Made by a program: the position numbers and the translations under genes
NCBI GenBank assembly: GCA_963805405.1
Contig: CAWDUC010000020.1
Location: 992,001 to 1,056,000 of the forward strand
Length of the DNA: 64,000 nt
Direction: 5' to 3'
Source: JAEUMG01 sp963805405
GTDB lineage: Bacteria > Pseudomonadota > Alphaproteobacteria > Rhizobiales > Aestuariivirgaceae
Shown here: positions 9,527 through 18,065 of the stretch, piece after piece
How positions within the stretch are numbered: the stretch's first letter is position 1
How the letters are laid out: every line of letters starts with the position of its first letter
Notes under the pieces: generated by a model
Seen by the model: the letters and a program-made list of their open reading frames with translations, nothing else
Databases searched by the model: none
What the model was told of the DNA's origin: nothing

Positions 9527-10714
9527 ATGCGCAGAGCGGATGCGACCCTTCCCATGGTCGTGGCCGGAGGCGGCATCGCAGGTCTTGCGGCTGCTCTCGG
9601 CCTGGCGCGAATCGGCGCCGAGACCCTGGTTCTCGAGCAAAGCGCAGCTTTCAGCGAAGTGGGCGCAGGGTTGCAGGTCGGACCCAATGCGATCCGGGCG
9701 CTGCGCTGGCTGGGCGCGCTCGAGGCCATCGAGCCATATCTCTTTGCGCCGCCGGCCATCCGCATTCTGGACGGCCCGACTGGCCGGGAGCTGACGTCGA
9801 TACGCCTCGGTGCGCGATTTGCCCGCCGCTTCGGCGAGCCCTATCAGGTCATCCACCGCGCTGATCTTCTGATGGGACTGCTTTCGGCTGCAGGCGCGGA
9901 GTCTTGCATCGGCGTGGAAACCTCCGCGCCAATTGCGGAGGTTGGGCAGGAGCGCGGCAATCTTGTTGTCGCGACCGATGACGGCCGCGTCATGAATGTT
10001 GGCGGTGTCGTCGCGGCTGACGGGATCAGATCGACATTGCGCCGGTATCTGCCGCGCGCCGGCGGACCAACCTATCGAGGCTACACAATTTTTCGGGCTC
10101 TCATTCCCGTCGAAGGAATGCCCCAGGAATTGCTCGACGATTGCGTCTGCCTGTGGCTGTGCCCTGGCGGACACGTCGTTCACTACCCGGTGCGCGGCGG
10201 ACAAGCCATGAACATCGTGGCCGTGACCGAAGGCCCGTGGAATTCCCAGCGCTGGAGCGAACCCGCGCACCGCGATGACCTCAATCCCATCTTTGCCTAT
10301 GCTTGCGATGCCTTACGGACGCTCACTCTGCACCCGCTAATCTGGACGAAATGGGCAGGCGCCGACCTAGAGCCGAGCCCGATATGGTCGCACGGCAGGC
10401 TAACGCTTATCGGCGATGCCGCCCACGCCACCCTGCCCTTCCTCGCCCAAGGTGCAGCCATGTCATTGGAAGACGCTGTTGTCCTGGCCCGGACGCTTCG
10501 CCGGAATGGCATCGCAGACGGCTTCGAGCTTTATGTGAGACTGCGCTATGAGCGAACTCGCCGCCTAACCCTCGCCTCGCGCAAGGCCGGCTGGCACTAT
10601 CACCTCGACGGATTGGCGCGCAAAGCCCGCAATGGCTACCTTCGGACGATGTCTGCAAACCGCTTTCTGAACCGTCTGTCCTGGATTTACAGTTACGACC
10701 CGCTCGCCGACTAG
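9527..10714 (+). CDS. FAD-dependent monooxygenase (salicylate hydroxylase-like)
   Basis: Flavoprotein of about 395 residues in the aromatic hydroxylase (UbiH/NahG) superfamily. It has the N-terminal Rossmann motif VVAGGGIAGLAAALGLARIG, the middle VVAADGIRSTLRR (the DG motif that contacts both FAD and NADPH) and the C-terminal LIGDAAHATLPFLAQGAAM FAD-ribityl motif. The open frame extends more than a kilobase further upstream, but homology begins only here. ATG 9527 is chosen; ATG 9554 would remove part of the Rossmann strand's lead-in. No ring-cleavage or other catabolic genes lie beside it, so the substrate is unknown. Confidence 0.82.
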   Translation: MRRADATLPMVVAGGGIAGLAAALGLARIGAETLVLEQSAAFSEVGAGLQVGPNAIRALRWLGALEAIEPYLFAPPAIRILDGPTGRELTSIRLGARFARRFGEPYQVIHRADLLMGLLSAAGAESCIGVETSAPIAEVGQERGNLVVATDDGRVMNVGGVVAADGIRSTLRRYLPRAGGPTYRGYTIFRALIPVEGMPQELLDDCVCLWLCPGGHVVHYPVRGGQAMNIVAVTEGPWNSQRWSEPAHRDDLNPIFAYACDALRTLTLHPLIWTKWAGADLEPSPIWSHGRLTLIGDAAHATLPFLAQGAAMSLEDAVVLARTLRRNGIADGFELYVRLRYERTRRLTLASRKAGWHYHLDGLARKARNGYLRTMSANRFLNRLSWIYSYDPLAD

Positions 10715-10822
10715 ATTGCCGCAAAATCGCCGCAGTGCTCCAATCCCCGCCATATTTGCGCTAACGCGGCGCCACCTTCGCAATGCATAGGAAAAGCCAT
10801 CGATTCGCAGAGAGACGGTTCT

Positions 10823-10948
10823 ATGACTTCGCGTGACGGCGATCTTGCATCTTTCAAGCTTTTAGGCCTGATGGCGGTTGGCTTGTCGGCAGCCTTGTTC
10901 GCAATAATTGCGTTGCTCGGCACGGGCGGCTTCCAGATCATAGTCTAA
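10823..10948 (+). CDS. Putative small single-span membrane protein, 41 aa
   Basis: Short frame starting MTSRDGDLASFKLLGLMAVG with one strongly hydrophobic stretch (LLGLMAVGLSAALFAIIALLG) and a short tail FQIIV. A GAGAGA stretch lies about 8 bases before the ATG. A 7-bp stem hairpin begins 10 bases after the stop. I do not recognise a family. Support is limited to coding potential, a plausible ribosome-binding site and the hairpin after it. Confidence 0.4.
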   Translation: MTSRDGDLASFKLLGLMAVGLSAALFAIIALLGTGGFQIIV

Positions 10949-10958
10949 CTCGCGAGCG

Positions 10959-10978
10959 CGCTCACGGAAATGTGAGCG
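10959..10978 (+). terminator. Hairpin after the small membrane ORF
   Basis: Perfect 7-bp stem CGCTCAC / GTGAGCG with a GGAAAT loop. It is followed by a T/G-rich stretch but not a clean T run, so it is a weak or factor-dependent terminator at best. Confidence 0.35.
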
Positions 10979-11038
10979 TGTCGTCGTGTTCGCTTGCTTC
11001 TTCCGCGATACACTGGCTCTGAACTTCAGGAGGCCATC

Positions 11039-11572
11039 ATGTTGAAGCATGCGACTCTAGCAATCGCCGTCACCTTGACCGGCGGGCTGATGATTTCAGG
11101 CGTGGCGTTCGCCGCAGGAGACGGCGGAAGTTCCAGCAGTTCCGGGGCTCAGAACTGTAAGACCGGCGAAGTCTGGAGCAGCTCCCAGAAGAAATGCGTC
11201 AAATCGAGCTCGGGGATTGTCCCCGACGGCGACCTCTACGAGCAAGGCCGGGCGTTGGCACTCGCCGGCGAATTCGGGAGGGCAATCGAGGTACTCAACG
11301 CGATCAAGGACAAGGACCAGCCAGGCGTTCTCAATTATCTTGGCTATGCGCATCGCAAGGCGGGAATGTTCGAAGAGGGCATTGCGTATTATCATCAGGC
11401 CCTCGCAATCGACCCCGATTACGTGCTCGCACGCGAGTATCTCGGGGAAGGTTATGTGGCGGCCGGGAAAGTGAATCTCGCTCGCCAACAGTTGCAGGAA
11501 ATCGGGACCCGCTGCGGAACCAATTGCGAGGAATATATCGAACTCGCCGAGGTCATAGCTTCCGCTCAGTAG
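11039..11572 (+). CDS. Secreted tetratricopeptide-repeat protein, copy 1
   Basis: Exported protein of 177 residues. The ATG at 11039 follows AGGAGG. Residues 1-26 are a signal peptide ending GVAFA. A short Ser/Gly linker follows, then a two-cysteine motif (NCKTGEVWSSSQKKCV), then about three TPR helical repeats (DLYEQGRALALAGEFGRAIEVL; VLNYLGYAHRKAGMFEEGIAYY; VLAREYLGEGYVAAGKVNLA), and a second cysteine pair in RCGTNCEEY. The four cysteines suggest disulfides in the periplasm. It is a tandem paralogue of the next gene. It probably scaffolds a protein interaction in the envelope; the partner is unknown. Confidence 0.85.
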   Translation: MLKHATLAIAVTLTGGLMISGVAFAAGDGGSSSSSGAQNCKTGEVWSSSQKKCVKSSSGIVPDGDLYEQGRALALAGEFGRAIEVLNAIKDKDQPGVLNYLGYAHRKAGMFEEGIAYYHQALAIDPDYVLAREYLGEGYVAAGKVNLARQQLQEIGTRCGTNCEEYIELAEVIASAQ

Positions 11573-11645
11573 CAGGAACCACTGCAGAGCACTTCACCGC
11601 CCGGCTGCTTCATTGAGGGGGGCAGCATGAAAAGGAGCGGTGGCT

Positions 11646-12236
11646 ATGAGAAAATTCGTACTTGTCAGTGTGGCATTGATGTTTTCGGCCGCGACGGCAC
11701 TTGCCCAAGGCGGCGGTGGATCGAGCAGCGGCGGTGGATCGAGCAGCGGCGGCGGATCAAGCAGCAGTGGCGGTTCGAGCAGCGGCGGAACCGGCGGCAA
11801 GAGCACTTCGGCGCAAAAGTGCAAGGCTGGCTATGTCTGGAAAAAGAGCACGAAGAAGTGCGTTGCAGTGGAGTCCGGCATCCTTCCCGATGATGAGCTT
11901 TACGAAGAAGGCCGCCTCCTTGCGAAGGAAGGCCACTATGATTGGGCAATCACGGTCCTGAGCGCGGTCCAGCGCAAGAACGATCCGGACGTGCTCAACT
12001 ATCTGGGCTACAGCAACCGCAAAGCCGGCCGGCTTGACATCGGCCTGACCTATTACCAGAAGGCGCTGGCGATCAATCCGAACTTCGTACTTGCGCGCGA
12101 GTATCTCGGTGAAGGTTATGTTGCGGCTGGCAAGTTCGATCTCGCCCGGCAGCAATTGCACGAGATCGGCAATCGCTGCGGCACGAATTGCGAGGAATAC
12201 ATGGATCTCGCGGAAGTCATCGAGGGCGCATCGTAA
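11646..12236 (+). CDS. Secreted tetratricopeptide-repeat protein, copy 2, with Gly/Ser repeat
   Basis: Paralogue of the preceding gene, 196 residues. ATG 11646 is preferred over GTG 11640 because AAGGAG lies 8-9 bases before it. After a signal peptide ending ATALA comes a Gly/Ser linker of about 30 residues encoded by an 18-bp tandem repeat. Then follow the same two-cysteine motif (KCKAGYVWKKSTKKCV), the same TPR units (DELYEEGRLLAKEGHYDWAI; YLGYSNRKAGRLDIGLTYY; AREYLGEGYVAAGKFDLA) and RCGTNCEEYMDLAEV. Copy 2 differs from copy 1 mainly in the linker length. The two are 73 bases apart and likely co-transcribed. Confidence 0.85.
   Translation: MRKFVLVSVALMFSAATALAQGGGGSSSGGGSSSGGGSSSSGGSSSGGTGGKSTSAQKCKAGYVWKKSTKKCVAVESGILPDDELYEEGRLLAKEGHYDWAITVLSAVQRKNDPDVLNYLGYSNRKAGRLDIGLTYYQKALAINPNFVLAREYLGEGYVAAGKFDLARQQLHEIGNRCGTNCEEYMDLAEVIEGAS
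11712..11783 (+). repeat. 18-bp tandem repeat, four copies, in the TPR gene linker
   Basis: Units of GGCGGTGGATCGAGCAGC: the first two (11712-11729, 11730-11747) are identical, the third and fourth (to 11783) carry a few substitutions. Each unit encodes Gly-Gly-Gly-Ser-Ser-Ser. This is a slippage-prone array that would change the linker in steps of six residues without breaking the frame. Confidence 0.9.
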
Positions 12237-12246
12237 AGGCCACTAT

Positions 12247-12272
12247 GCTGCGCCGGTCAATCCCGGCGCAGC
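12247..12272. terminator. Hairpin between converging TPR gene and rlmJ
   Basis: A 10-bp perfect stem GCTGCGCCGG / CCGGCGCAGC with a 6-base loop lies 10 bases past the TPR stop and overlaps the rlmJ stop codon on the other strand. It is placed to end both converging transcripts, although no T run follows on either side. Confidence 0.5.
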
Positions 12273-13120
12273 CATTCCATTCTGGTGCGGGCTTCCGGCG
12301 CTTGCGCGAGACGGTCGCGCAGAGCTGGCAGCAGTATCTCGAATTCCTCATCGAGTTGCCATGGCGTATTCACGATGGCGAGCCCCGAGCCGGCAAGTCC
12401 GCCTCCATTCACAACCGCCCGCACAGTCAGCTCGAGAGTGAGTGTCTTGGGTGTGCTCATGGCACGGAGCCCGTCGACAACGGCGTTCGAAAGCCCATCG
12501 CCGGTGATCGGATACCAAAGGCAAAAAACTCCCGTGGCAAACCGTTCCAGCCCTTCGCGCAGGGCTATTAGGGTTCTTTTGGATTCGTCGTCGCGTTCAT
12601 AGGGCGGGTCAAGGAGGACAAGGCCACGGCGTTCGGGGGGTGGCAACTGGGCCTTTATGGCGATCGACGCATCGAGTTCGGTCAGCGTGACGGCGCGATC
12701 AAGTCCGTAGCGTTCTCGCAGACTGGCGAAATCTGCAGGATGAAGTTCGTTGAACATCAAGCGGTCGTTTGGGCGCATAAGCCGGCGCGCGAATTCAGGC
12801 GATCCCGGATAAGCCTGCAATGGGCCACCGCCGTTCACCGCTGCAATCACGTCGCGCCAAGGAGAGATGAGCACCTCCGCTGGCTCCGACAGCGGTGATG
12901 GAGCTCCCGCCTCGTCATAGAAGCGTCCAACACCTTCCCTCCACTCGCCGGTGCGGTTGGCCGCATCGGCGTTGAGATCATAGACGCCAATGCCCGCATG
13001 CAGATCGATGATGCGGAGGGGCTTATCCTTCTTTTTCAGATGTTCGATCAACCGCGCCAGTACAATGTGCTTCACCACATCGGCATGATTTCCGGCGTGA
13101 AAGGCGTGACGGTAGTTCAT
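12257..13120 (-). CDS. rlmJ: 23S rRNA (adenine(2030)-N6)-methyltransferase
   Basis: 287-residue SAM-dependent methyltransferase that modifies A2030 of 23S rRNA. It matches RlmJ throughout: the N-terminus MNYRHAFHAGNHADVVKHIV, the SAM-loop segment IIDLHAGIGVYDL, and the catalytic DPPYE motif in LVLLDPPYERDDE. It lies 15 bases after rarA and is the last gene of the lrp-degP-rarA-rlmJ run. Confidence 0.95.
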   Translation of the reverse strand: MNYRHAFHAGNHADVVKHIVLARLIEHLKKKDKPLRIIDLHAGIGVYDLNADAANRTGEWREGVGRFYDEAGAPSPLSEPAEVLISPWRDVIAAVNGGGPLQAYPGSPEFARRLMRPNDRLMFNELHPADFASLRERYGLDRAVTLTELDASIAIKAQLPPPERRGLVLLDPPYERDDESKRTLIALREGLERFATGVFCLWYPITGDGLSNAVVDGLRAMSTPKTLTLELTVRAVVNGGGLAGSGLAIVNTPWQLDEEFEILLPALRDRLAQAPEARTRMEWLRRD

Positions 13121-13135
13121 TGAAAGGCCGCGCCG

Positions 13136-14446
13136 TTAGTCCTGCCGCTCGCCGCGGCGTTTGGCCCAGTAAGCAAGGCGCTTGGCGATCTCGCGCTCAA
13201 AACCACGCTCTGCGGGGTGGTAAAAGCTTTCCCGTTCCATATCCTCGGGGAAATAGTTTTGCCCGGAGAATGCGTCTGGTTCGTCATGGTCGTAACGATA
13301 CCCGGCGCCGTATTCTTGCTCTTTCATCAGGCGTGTCGGCGCGTTGAGTATGATTTTCGGTGGCGCCAGCGATCCAGTCTCGCGCGCACGCCGCGAGGCG
13401 GCACCAAAAGCCTTGTAGACCGCATTCGATTTCGGTGCAGTGGCCATATAGATCACCGCCTGCGCAAGCGCCAGCTCACCTTCTGGCGAGCCCAGAAAGT
13501 CGAACACGTCCTTGGCTGCGAGTGCCTGTTTGATGGCCTCCGGATCGGCAAGGCCGATATCTTCCACAGCCATCCTGACGATCCTGCGCGCCAGGAAGAG
13601 CGGATTCTCGCCGGCGGTCAGCATGCGCGCCAGATAATAAAGGGCCGCGTCGGGATCGGAACCGCGCACGGATTTGTGCAGGGCCGAAATGAGGTTGTAA
13701 TGGCCGTCCTGCGACTTGTCGTAGAGGGGCACGCGCTTCTGTACGATGGCCGCAAGGGCGGCGTTGTCGAGCAGCGCCTTGGCAGTCGGAACCGACGAGA
13801 AAATATCTTCGGCGAGATTGAGAAGATAACGGCCGTCGCCATCCGCCATGGCAATCAGCGCTTCGCGGGCCTCAGCATCGAGCGGGAGTTGGCGGTTCTC
13901 ATGCGATTCAGCGCGTGCGAGCAGCTGGTCCAGCGCCGCCGCATCGAGGCGGTTCAAGACGAGGACCTGGGCGCGAGAAAGGAGCGCGCCATTCAACTCG
14001 AATGACGGGTTCTCGGTAGTCGCGCCGACCAGCGTGATCGTGCCGTCCTCGACATAGGGTAGAAAGCTGTCCTGCTGGGACCGATTGAAACGGTGGATTT
14101 CATCGACGAAGAGCAGCGTTCCCTTGCCTTGCTCTCGCCGGATGCGGGCTTGCTCGAAAGCTTTTTTAAGATCGGCAACGCCGCTGAAGATGGCCGACAT
14201 CTGCTCGAAGTAGAGGCCCGTTTCTCCGGCCAACAGGCGAGCGATCGTCGTCTTGCCGGTGCCGGGCGGCCCCCAGAGAATTATCGACGGTAGGCGCCTG
14301 GCGGCCAGTAACCGCGTCAACGCCCCTTCAGGACCGACGACATGATCCTGGCCCACGACTTCGGACAGCTTGAGCGGCCTCAGACGATCGGCGAGCGGGC
14401 GTGGAGCATCCTGATCGAGGCCGGCAGCCTGAAATAGATTGGCCAT
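13136..14446 (-). CDS. rarA: Replication-associated recombination protein A (AAA+ ATPase)
   Basis: 436-residue AAA+ ATPase related to clamp loaders and acting at stalled replication forks. Visible features are the N-terminal PLADRLRPLKLSEVVGQDHVVG, Walker A (WGPPGTGKTT), Walker B (LLFVDEIHRF), sensor 1 (LVGATTENPSFELN) and the C-terminal tetramerisation region with RRIVRMAVEDIGLADP. The ATG at 14446 overlaps the degP stop by one base (TGATG), implying translational coupling. The Do protease-rarA pairing is common in Alphaproteobacteria. Confidence 0.95.
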   Translation of the reverse strand: MANLFQAAGLDQDAPRPLADRLRPLKLSEVVGQDHVVGPEGALTRLLAARRLPSIILWGPPGTGKTTIARLLAGETGLYFEQMSAIFSGVADLKKAFEQARIRREQGKGTLLFVDEIHRFNRSQQDSFLPYVEDGTITLVGATTENPSFELNGALLSRAQVLVLNRLDAAALDQLLARAESHENRQLPLDAEAREALIAMADGDGRYLLNLAEDIFSSVPTAKALLDNAALAAIVQKRVPLYDKSQDGHYNLISALHKSVRGSDPDAALYYLARMLTAGENPLFLARRIVRMAVEDIGLADPEAIKQALAAKDVFDFLGSPEGELALAQAVIYMATAPKSNAVYKAFGAASRRARETGSLAPPKIILNAPTRLMKEQEYGAGYRYDHDEPDAFSGQNYFPEDMERESFYHPAERGFEREIAKRLAYWAKRRGERQD

Positions 14447-15858
14447 CAGCCCCCAAGCTGCATGCGCAGCACGCGACCCGCTCGATTGACCGCGAACTCC
14501 CAATAGCCTTCGCTCGACTTGATCGCCCCGGTCAGCACGTCGACATTCTCGACTGTGACGCCATTGACCTCGAGAATGATGTCGCCCTTGCGGAAGAAGC
14601 GACGCGCCGGGCCGGAGCGGATGTCGGCGGCGACGACGCCATTGGTGTTCGAAGACACGCCGAGTTCCTCCGCAACAGCTGGCGACAGATTTGCAACCAC
14701 CATACCGGAAAAGGGATTGTTACCGCTGATAAGCGTCTCGTCGCGCTCCATGGTCTCGGGCGGGGCGATCAATGCCAAGCGTGTTTCGCTGCGATTGCCG
14801 CCACGCTGATATTCAATGATCGCCGACGCGCCAATTCGCGATGTTGCGACCCGGTAATCGAGTTCCTTGGCATTTTCTACCGGCTTGCCGTCGTAGGCGA
14901 GGATTACGTCGCCACGCTTCAACCCCGCTTGCACGAGCGGGCTTTGCTTGTGCACGCTGACCACAAGAGCGCCTTCCGGCCGCGCAAAGCCCAGCGACTC
15001 GGCGATCTCGGCGGTTACGTCCTGAAGGTCGGCACCAATCCATGGGCGCTGCAATTTTCCGCCCTGCTCTGCCGAGAGCACGACGGTACGTACCATATTC
15101 GCCGGGATCGCGAAGCCAATACCGATCGAACCGCCGGAACGCGAGTAGATGGCCGTGTTGATACCAATGAGCTGGCCTCTCATGTCCACCAGGGCGCCGC
15201 CGGAATTTCCTGGATTGATGGCGGCATCCGTCTGGATGAAGAACTGATAGTCGCTGATGCCAAGCTGGGTGCGGGCGAGCGCCGATACGATGCCGCTGGT
15301 GACGGTCTGCCCCACACCGAACGGATTGCCGATCGCAAGCACAAGATCGCCGACATCGAGATCGTCGGAATCGCCGAAGGTCAGCGACGGGAGATCCTCT
15401 TCGCCGGCGTTGATCTTGAGAATCGCCAAGTCGGTGCGTGGATCGGCCAGCATCAACTTTGCCTCGAATTCGCGCTTGTCGGCAAGGACGACGCGGATAT
15501 CGGTGCCGCCCTCGATGACGTGATTGTTGGTTACGACAATGCCGCGAGGATCGACGATAACGCCGCTCCCAAGCGAGTTTTGAGAGCGCGAACGCGGCGC
15601 GCCATTGTTACCAAAGAAGCGCCGGAAAAACGGGTCGGCATAGAGACCCATCTGGTTTTGCGTCGCCTTCCGCTCGGCATAGACATTGACCACTGCGGGC
15701 GACGTCTCGCGCACGACCGGCGCGTAGGACAATTGGATCTGCAGCTTGTTCTCAGGAACAGCCTTCTCAGCAACGGCGTGGCTAACGGGAATAATCAGAG
15801 AGATAGACAACAGAACGCCGCCGAATTTGCCAAGCCTGCTCACGCCAAATCTCCGCAT
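14446..15858 (-). CDS. degP: Do-family periplasmic serine endopeptidase
   Basis: About 470 residues. After a signal peptide (LGKFGGVLLSISLIIPVSHAVA) comes the trypsin-like domain with all three catalytic residues: His in VTNNHVIEGG, Asp in DPRTDLAILK and Ser in NPGNSGGALV. Two PDZ domains follow (WIGADLQDVTAEIAESLG and the C-terminal FRKGDIILEVNGVTVENVDV). It degrades or refolds damaged envelope proteins. The start is either ATG 15858 (1-base overlap with the lrp stop) or GTG 15861. The exact DegP/DegQ orthology is not settled. Confidence 0.92.
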   Translation of the reverse strand: MRRFGVSRLGKFGGVLLSISLIIPVSHAVAEKAVPENKLQIQLSYAPVVRETSPAVVNVYAERKATQNQMGLYADPFFRRFFGNNGAPRSRSQNSLGSGVIVDPRGIVVTNNHVIEGGTDIRVVLADKREFEAKLMLADPRTDLAILKINAGEEDLPSLTFGDSDDLDVGDLVLAIGNPFGVGQTVTSGIVSALARTQLGISDYQFFIQTDAAINPGNSGGALVDMRGQLIGINTAIYSRSGGSIGIGFAIPANMVRTVVLSAEQGGKLQRPWIGADLQDVTAEIAESLGFARPEGALVVSVHKQSPLVQAGLKRGDVILAYDGKPVENAKELDYRVATSRIGASAIIEYQRGGNRSETRLALIAPPETMERDETLISGNNPFSGMVVANLSPAVAEELGVSSNTNGVVAADIRSGPARRFFRKGDIILEVNGVTVENVDVLTGAIKSSEGYWEFAVNRAGRVLRMQLGG

Positions 15859-16289
15859 CACCGTCTATCCAGTTTGGTTGAAAGTATGATCGCCAACTCG
15901 GTTCTCGCCACGCCGGGCAACGCACCCATCATATCGAGCATTCTGTCCATGTCTTCGGCCGATTCCGTTCGCGCCAGCGCCACCAAGTCGAACTTGCCGC
16001 TCACAGTATGTAAGGCCTCTATCTGCGGCATTTTTGCGAGCGAACGAGCTACGTCAATCTGGCGCCTGGGCTCGACTTCCAGCGTCACATAGGCCCGAAT
16101 GCCACCCTTGTCCAAGTCTTCGGCCAGCTTCACGCCGTAGCCGGCGATTATGCCGCGCTCCTCCAGCCGCCGCAGGCGATCCTGAACAGTCGTGCGCGAC
16201 AGGCCAAGCTTGCGGGCGAGCGCTGCGACAGGCTCGCGTGCGTTCAGCCGCAAATAGCCAATCAGTTCCTGGTCCTTCTGGGTCAACAT
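15858..16289 (-). CDS. Lrp/AsnC family transcriptional regulator
   Basis: 143 residues from ATG 16289 (an ATG at 16322 is also in frame). The N-terminal helix-turn-helix reads LIGYLRLNAREPVAALARKLGLSRTTVQDRLRRLEERG, and the C-terminal RAM domain, which binds an amino acid and oligomerises, reads AYVTLEVEPRRQIDVARSLAKMPQIEALHTVSGKFDLV. It is divergent from a PLP decarboxylase, the usual place for an Lrp-type regulator of an amino-acid gene, and co-directional with degP-rarA-rlmJ. A palindrome at 16317-16329 lies just upstream of the chosen start. Confidence 0.88.
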   Translation of the reverse strand: MLTQKDQELIGYLRLNAREPVAALARKLGLSRTTVQDRLRRLEERGIIAGYGVKLAEDLDKGGIRAYVTLEVEPRRQIDVARSLAKMPQIEALHTVSGKFDLVALARTESAEDMDRMLDMMGALPGVARTELAIILSTKLDRR

Positions 16290-16316
16290 GCCAAGCCGTC
16301 GAATCGAATAAATATC

Positions 16317-16329
16317 CGTCATTATGACG
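16317..16329. promoter_or_regulatory. Palindrome in the lrp/decarboxylase divergent region
   Basis: CGTCATTATGACG is a perfect 6-bp inverted repeat around one central base. It sits between the divergent regulator and decarboxylase genes and is a candidate operator for the Lrp-type protein or part of its promoter. It is inferred from position and symmetry only. Confidence 0.35.
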
Positions 16330-16416
16330 TGACATTCGTCGTTTAACAACTCATTGGCGGATTTTATCCGGCGTCGCGGTTGCCGAAATTTGACGGTCTT
16401 TAGGGAGGAAGGTCGG

Positions 16417-17599
16417 ATGAAATCAGGCAGCGTTCTTCAGTTCGCAACCGATCGCGTTGTGTCTCCGCATTTTCGGGATGCGGCCGATGTCGCCCTAAGG
16501 CTAGCCCCCGACGTCCCGGTCTTCTGCTACAGCGCGGCAACTCTGCGGGCACGCGCCAGGCTCTTCATCGACAATTTTCCCGGCGAGGTCAGCTATGCGG
16601 TGAAGGCAAATTCATCCGCGCATGCACTGGCGACACTCGCGGAGTGCGGGATTGCGGTGTGGGACGTCGCTTCGATCGAAGAAATGCGCGCGGTGCGAGA
16701 AGTCTCTGGCGTCGCACAATTCCACTATCACAATCCCGTCAAGTCGCGAGCGGGAGATACGCGAGGCCCGGGTCCGCTTCGACTGCCGGCGTTTCGCCGT
16801 AGACTGCTTCGAGGAACTCGCCAAAATATCGGAAGTGGTCGGTTCATCGGCAGATATCGAAATCGCCGTTCGCTTTGTCCTCAATCGCGAATCGAAAAGC
16901 TCGGCACATGATTTCTCGAGCAAGTTCGGCGCCGATGAACCCGAAGCCGGAAATCTGCTGCGAGAGGCTGCGCAGCGCGGGTATCGCGTCGTGCTCACAT
17001 TCCACCCCGGGTCACAATGCCGATCGCCAAGCGCCTACGAGCGCCACATCGTGGCGGCGCATCGCATCGGGGAGGCGGCGCAAGTCAAGCTTGCTGCTCT
17101 CAATGTCGGCGGCGGCTTTCCGGCCGACTACCCCAATAGCTCTGCCCCTCCTCTCGACGACTTCCTGCAAAGCATTCGGGCAACAACTGACAGTCTGTTC
17201 GGTGCCGGGGGCGTGAAGCTTGAATGCGAACCGGGTCGCGGCATGGTGGCGAGTTCCCACAGTCTCCTTACGCGCATCAAGCTCGTGAGAAACGGAGACG
17301 AGATTTTCATCAATGATGGGATCTATGGTGCGCTGCTGGAATGCGCGCAGGTACCGGAGTTGATGCCTCGCGTTCGCGCTATCCGCGGCGGCAAACCGGT
17401 TGTCGGGAGCTATCGTGAGTACACGATCTACGGGCCGACCTGCGACCCCCTCGACGTGTTGCCTGGCAAGCTAAGTCTGCCAACAGCCCTGGAAGAAGGC
17501 GACTATTTGGAATTCCTGCCGCTTGGCGCTTACGGCGCTGCGACCGCTACGCGCTTCAACGGCTACGGGACGCGCGATGTCGTCCCGGTAGCAACCTGA
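16417..17599 (+). CDS. PLP-dependent ornithine/lysine/diaminopimelate decarboxylase-like enzyme (fold III), one frameshift
   Basis: About 394 residues once corrected. ATG 16417 has GGAGGAAGG upstream. The N-terminal barrel carries the PLP lysine in VSYAVKANSSAHAL and HYHNPVKSR. One extra base near 16750 shifts the frame, and reading resumes as REIREARVRFDCRRFAVDC. Further motifs are TFHPGSQCRSPSAY, the phosphate-binding LNVGGGFPADYP, EPGRGMVASS, and YGPTCDPLDVL with the active-site Cys-Asp of eukaryote-type ornithine decarboxylases. It probably makes putrescine or a related diamine; ornithine versus lysine preference is not decidable here. It may be controlled by the divergent Lrp-type regulator. 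Confidence 0.82.
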
Positions 17600-17614
17600 C
17601 CTAGAACCGCCTGA

Positions 17615-18046
17615 TCAGGCTGCGGCTTCCTGCGTTTCTTCGCCGGGCGCCTTCATCGAAGGGCCGGAATCCTTGCCCTTTTCAGCCGTATCGCGATCTA
17701 CAAACTCGATCACGGCCATCGGTGCTGAATCGCCATGGCGGAAACCCGCTTTCATGATGCGCAGGTAGCCGCCGCTCCGGCTGCCGTAGCGCGGACCGAG
17801 CACGTCAAAGAGCTTCTTGACCTGGGTTTCGTCGCGCACTTCCGAGATGGCCTGGCGGCGGGCATGGAGGCCGCCCTTCTTGGCCAGCGTCACGAGCTTC
17901 TCGACGACGGGACGCAGGTCCTTCGCCTTCGGCAAGGTCGTCACGATCTGCTCGTGCTTGATGAGAGCCGCGGCCATATTGGCAAACATCGACTCGCGAT
18001 GGGGGACAGTGCGATTAAACCGGCGTCCGCGAAAACCGTGGCGCAT
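17615..18046 (-). CDS. rplQ: 50S ribosomal protein L17
   Basis: 143 residues, last gene of the alpha operon. The N-terminus MRHGFRGRRFNRTVPHRESMFANM is the L17 signature, followed by the LRPVVEKLVTLAKKG and ARRQA segments. The C-terminal tail beyond VIEFVDRD is charged and Ala-rich, as in other Rhizobiales. A perfect 12-bp palindrome GCCTGATCAGGC overlaps the stop codon, and the converging decarboxylase ends 15 bases away. Confidence 0.97.
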   Translation of the reverse strand: MRHGFRGRRFNRTVPHRESMFANMAAALIKHEQIVTTLPKAKDLRPVVEKLVTLAKKGGLHARRQAISEVRDETQVKKLFDVLGPRYGSRSGGYLRIMKAGFRHGDSAPMAVIEFVDRDTAEKGKDSGPSMKAPGEETQEAAA

Positions 18047-18065
18047 GGACGTTGCTCCTCGTTAC

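Noticed and set aside
17611..17622. GCCTGATCAGGC palindrome as the alpha-operon terminator
   Set aside because: The symmetry has no loop bases and no T run, and it overlaps the rplQ stop. It may be chance.
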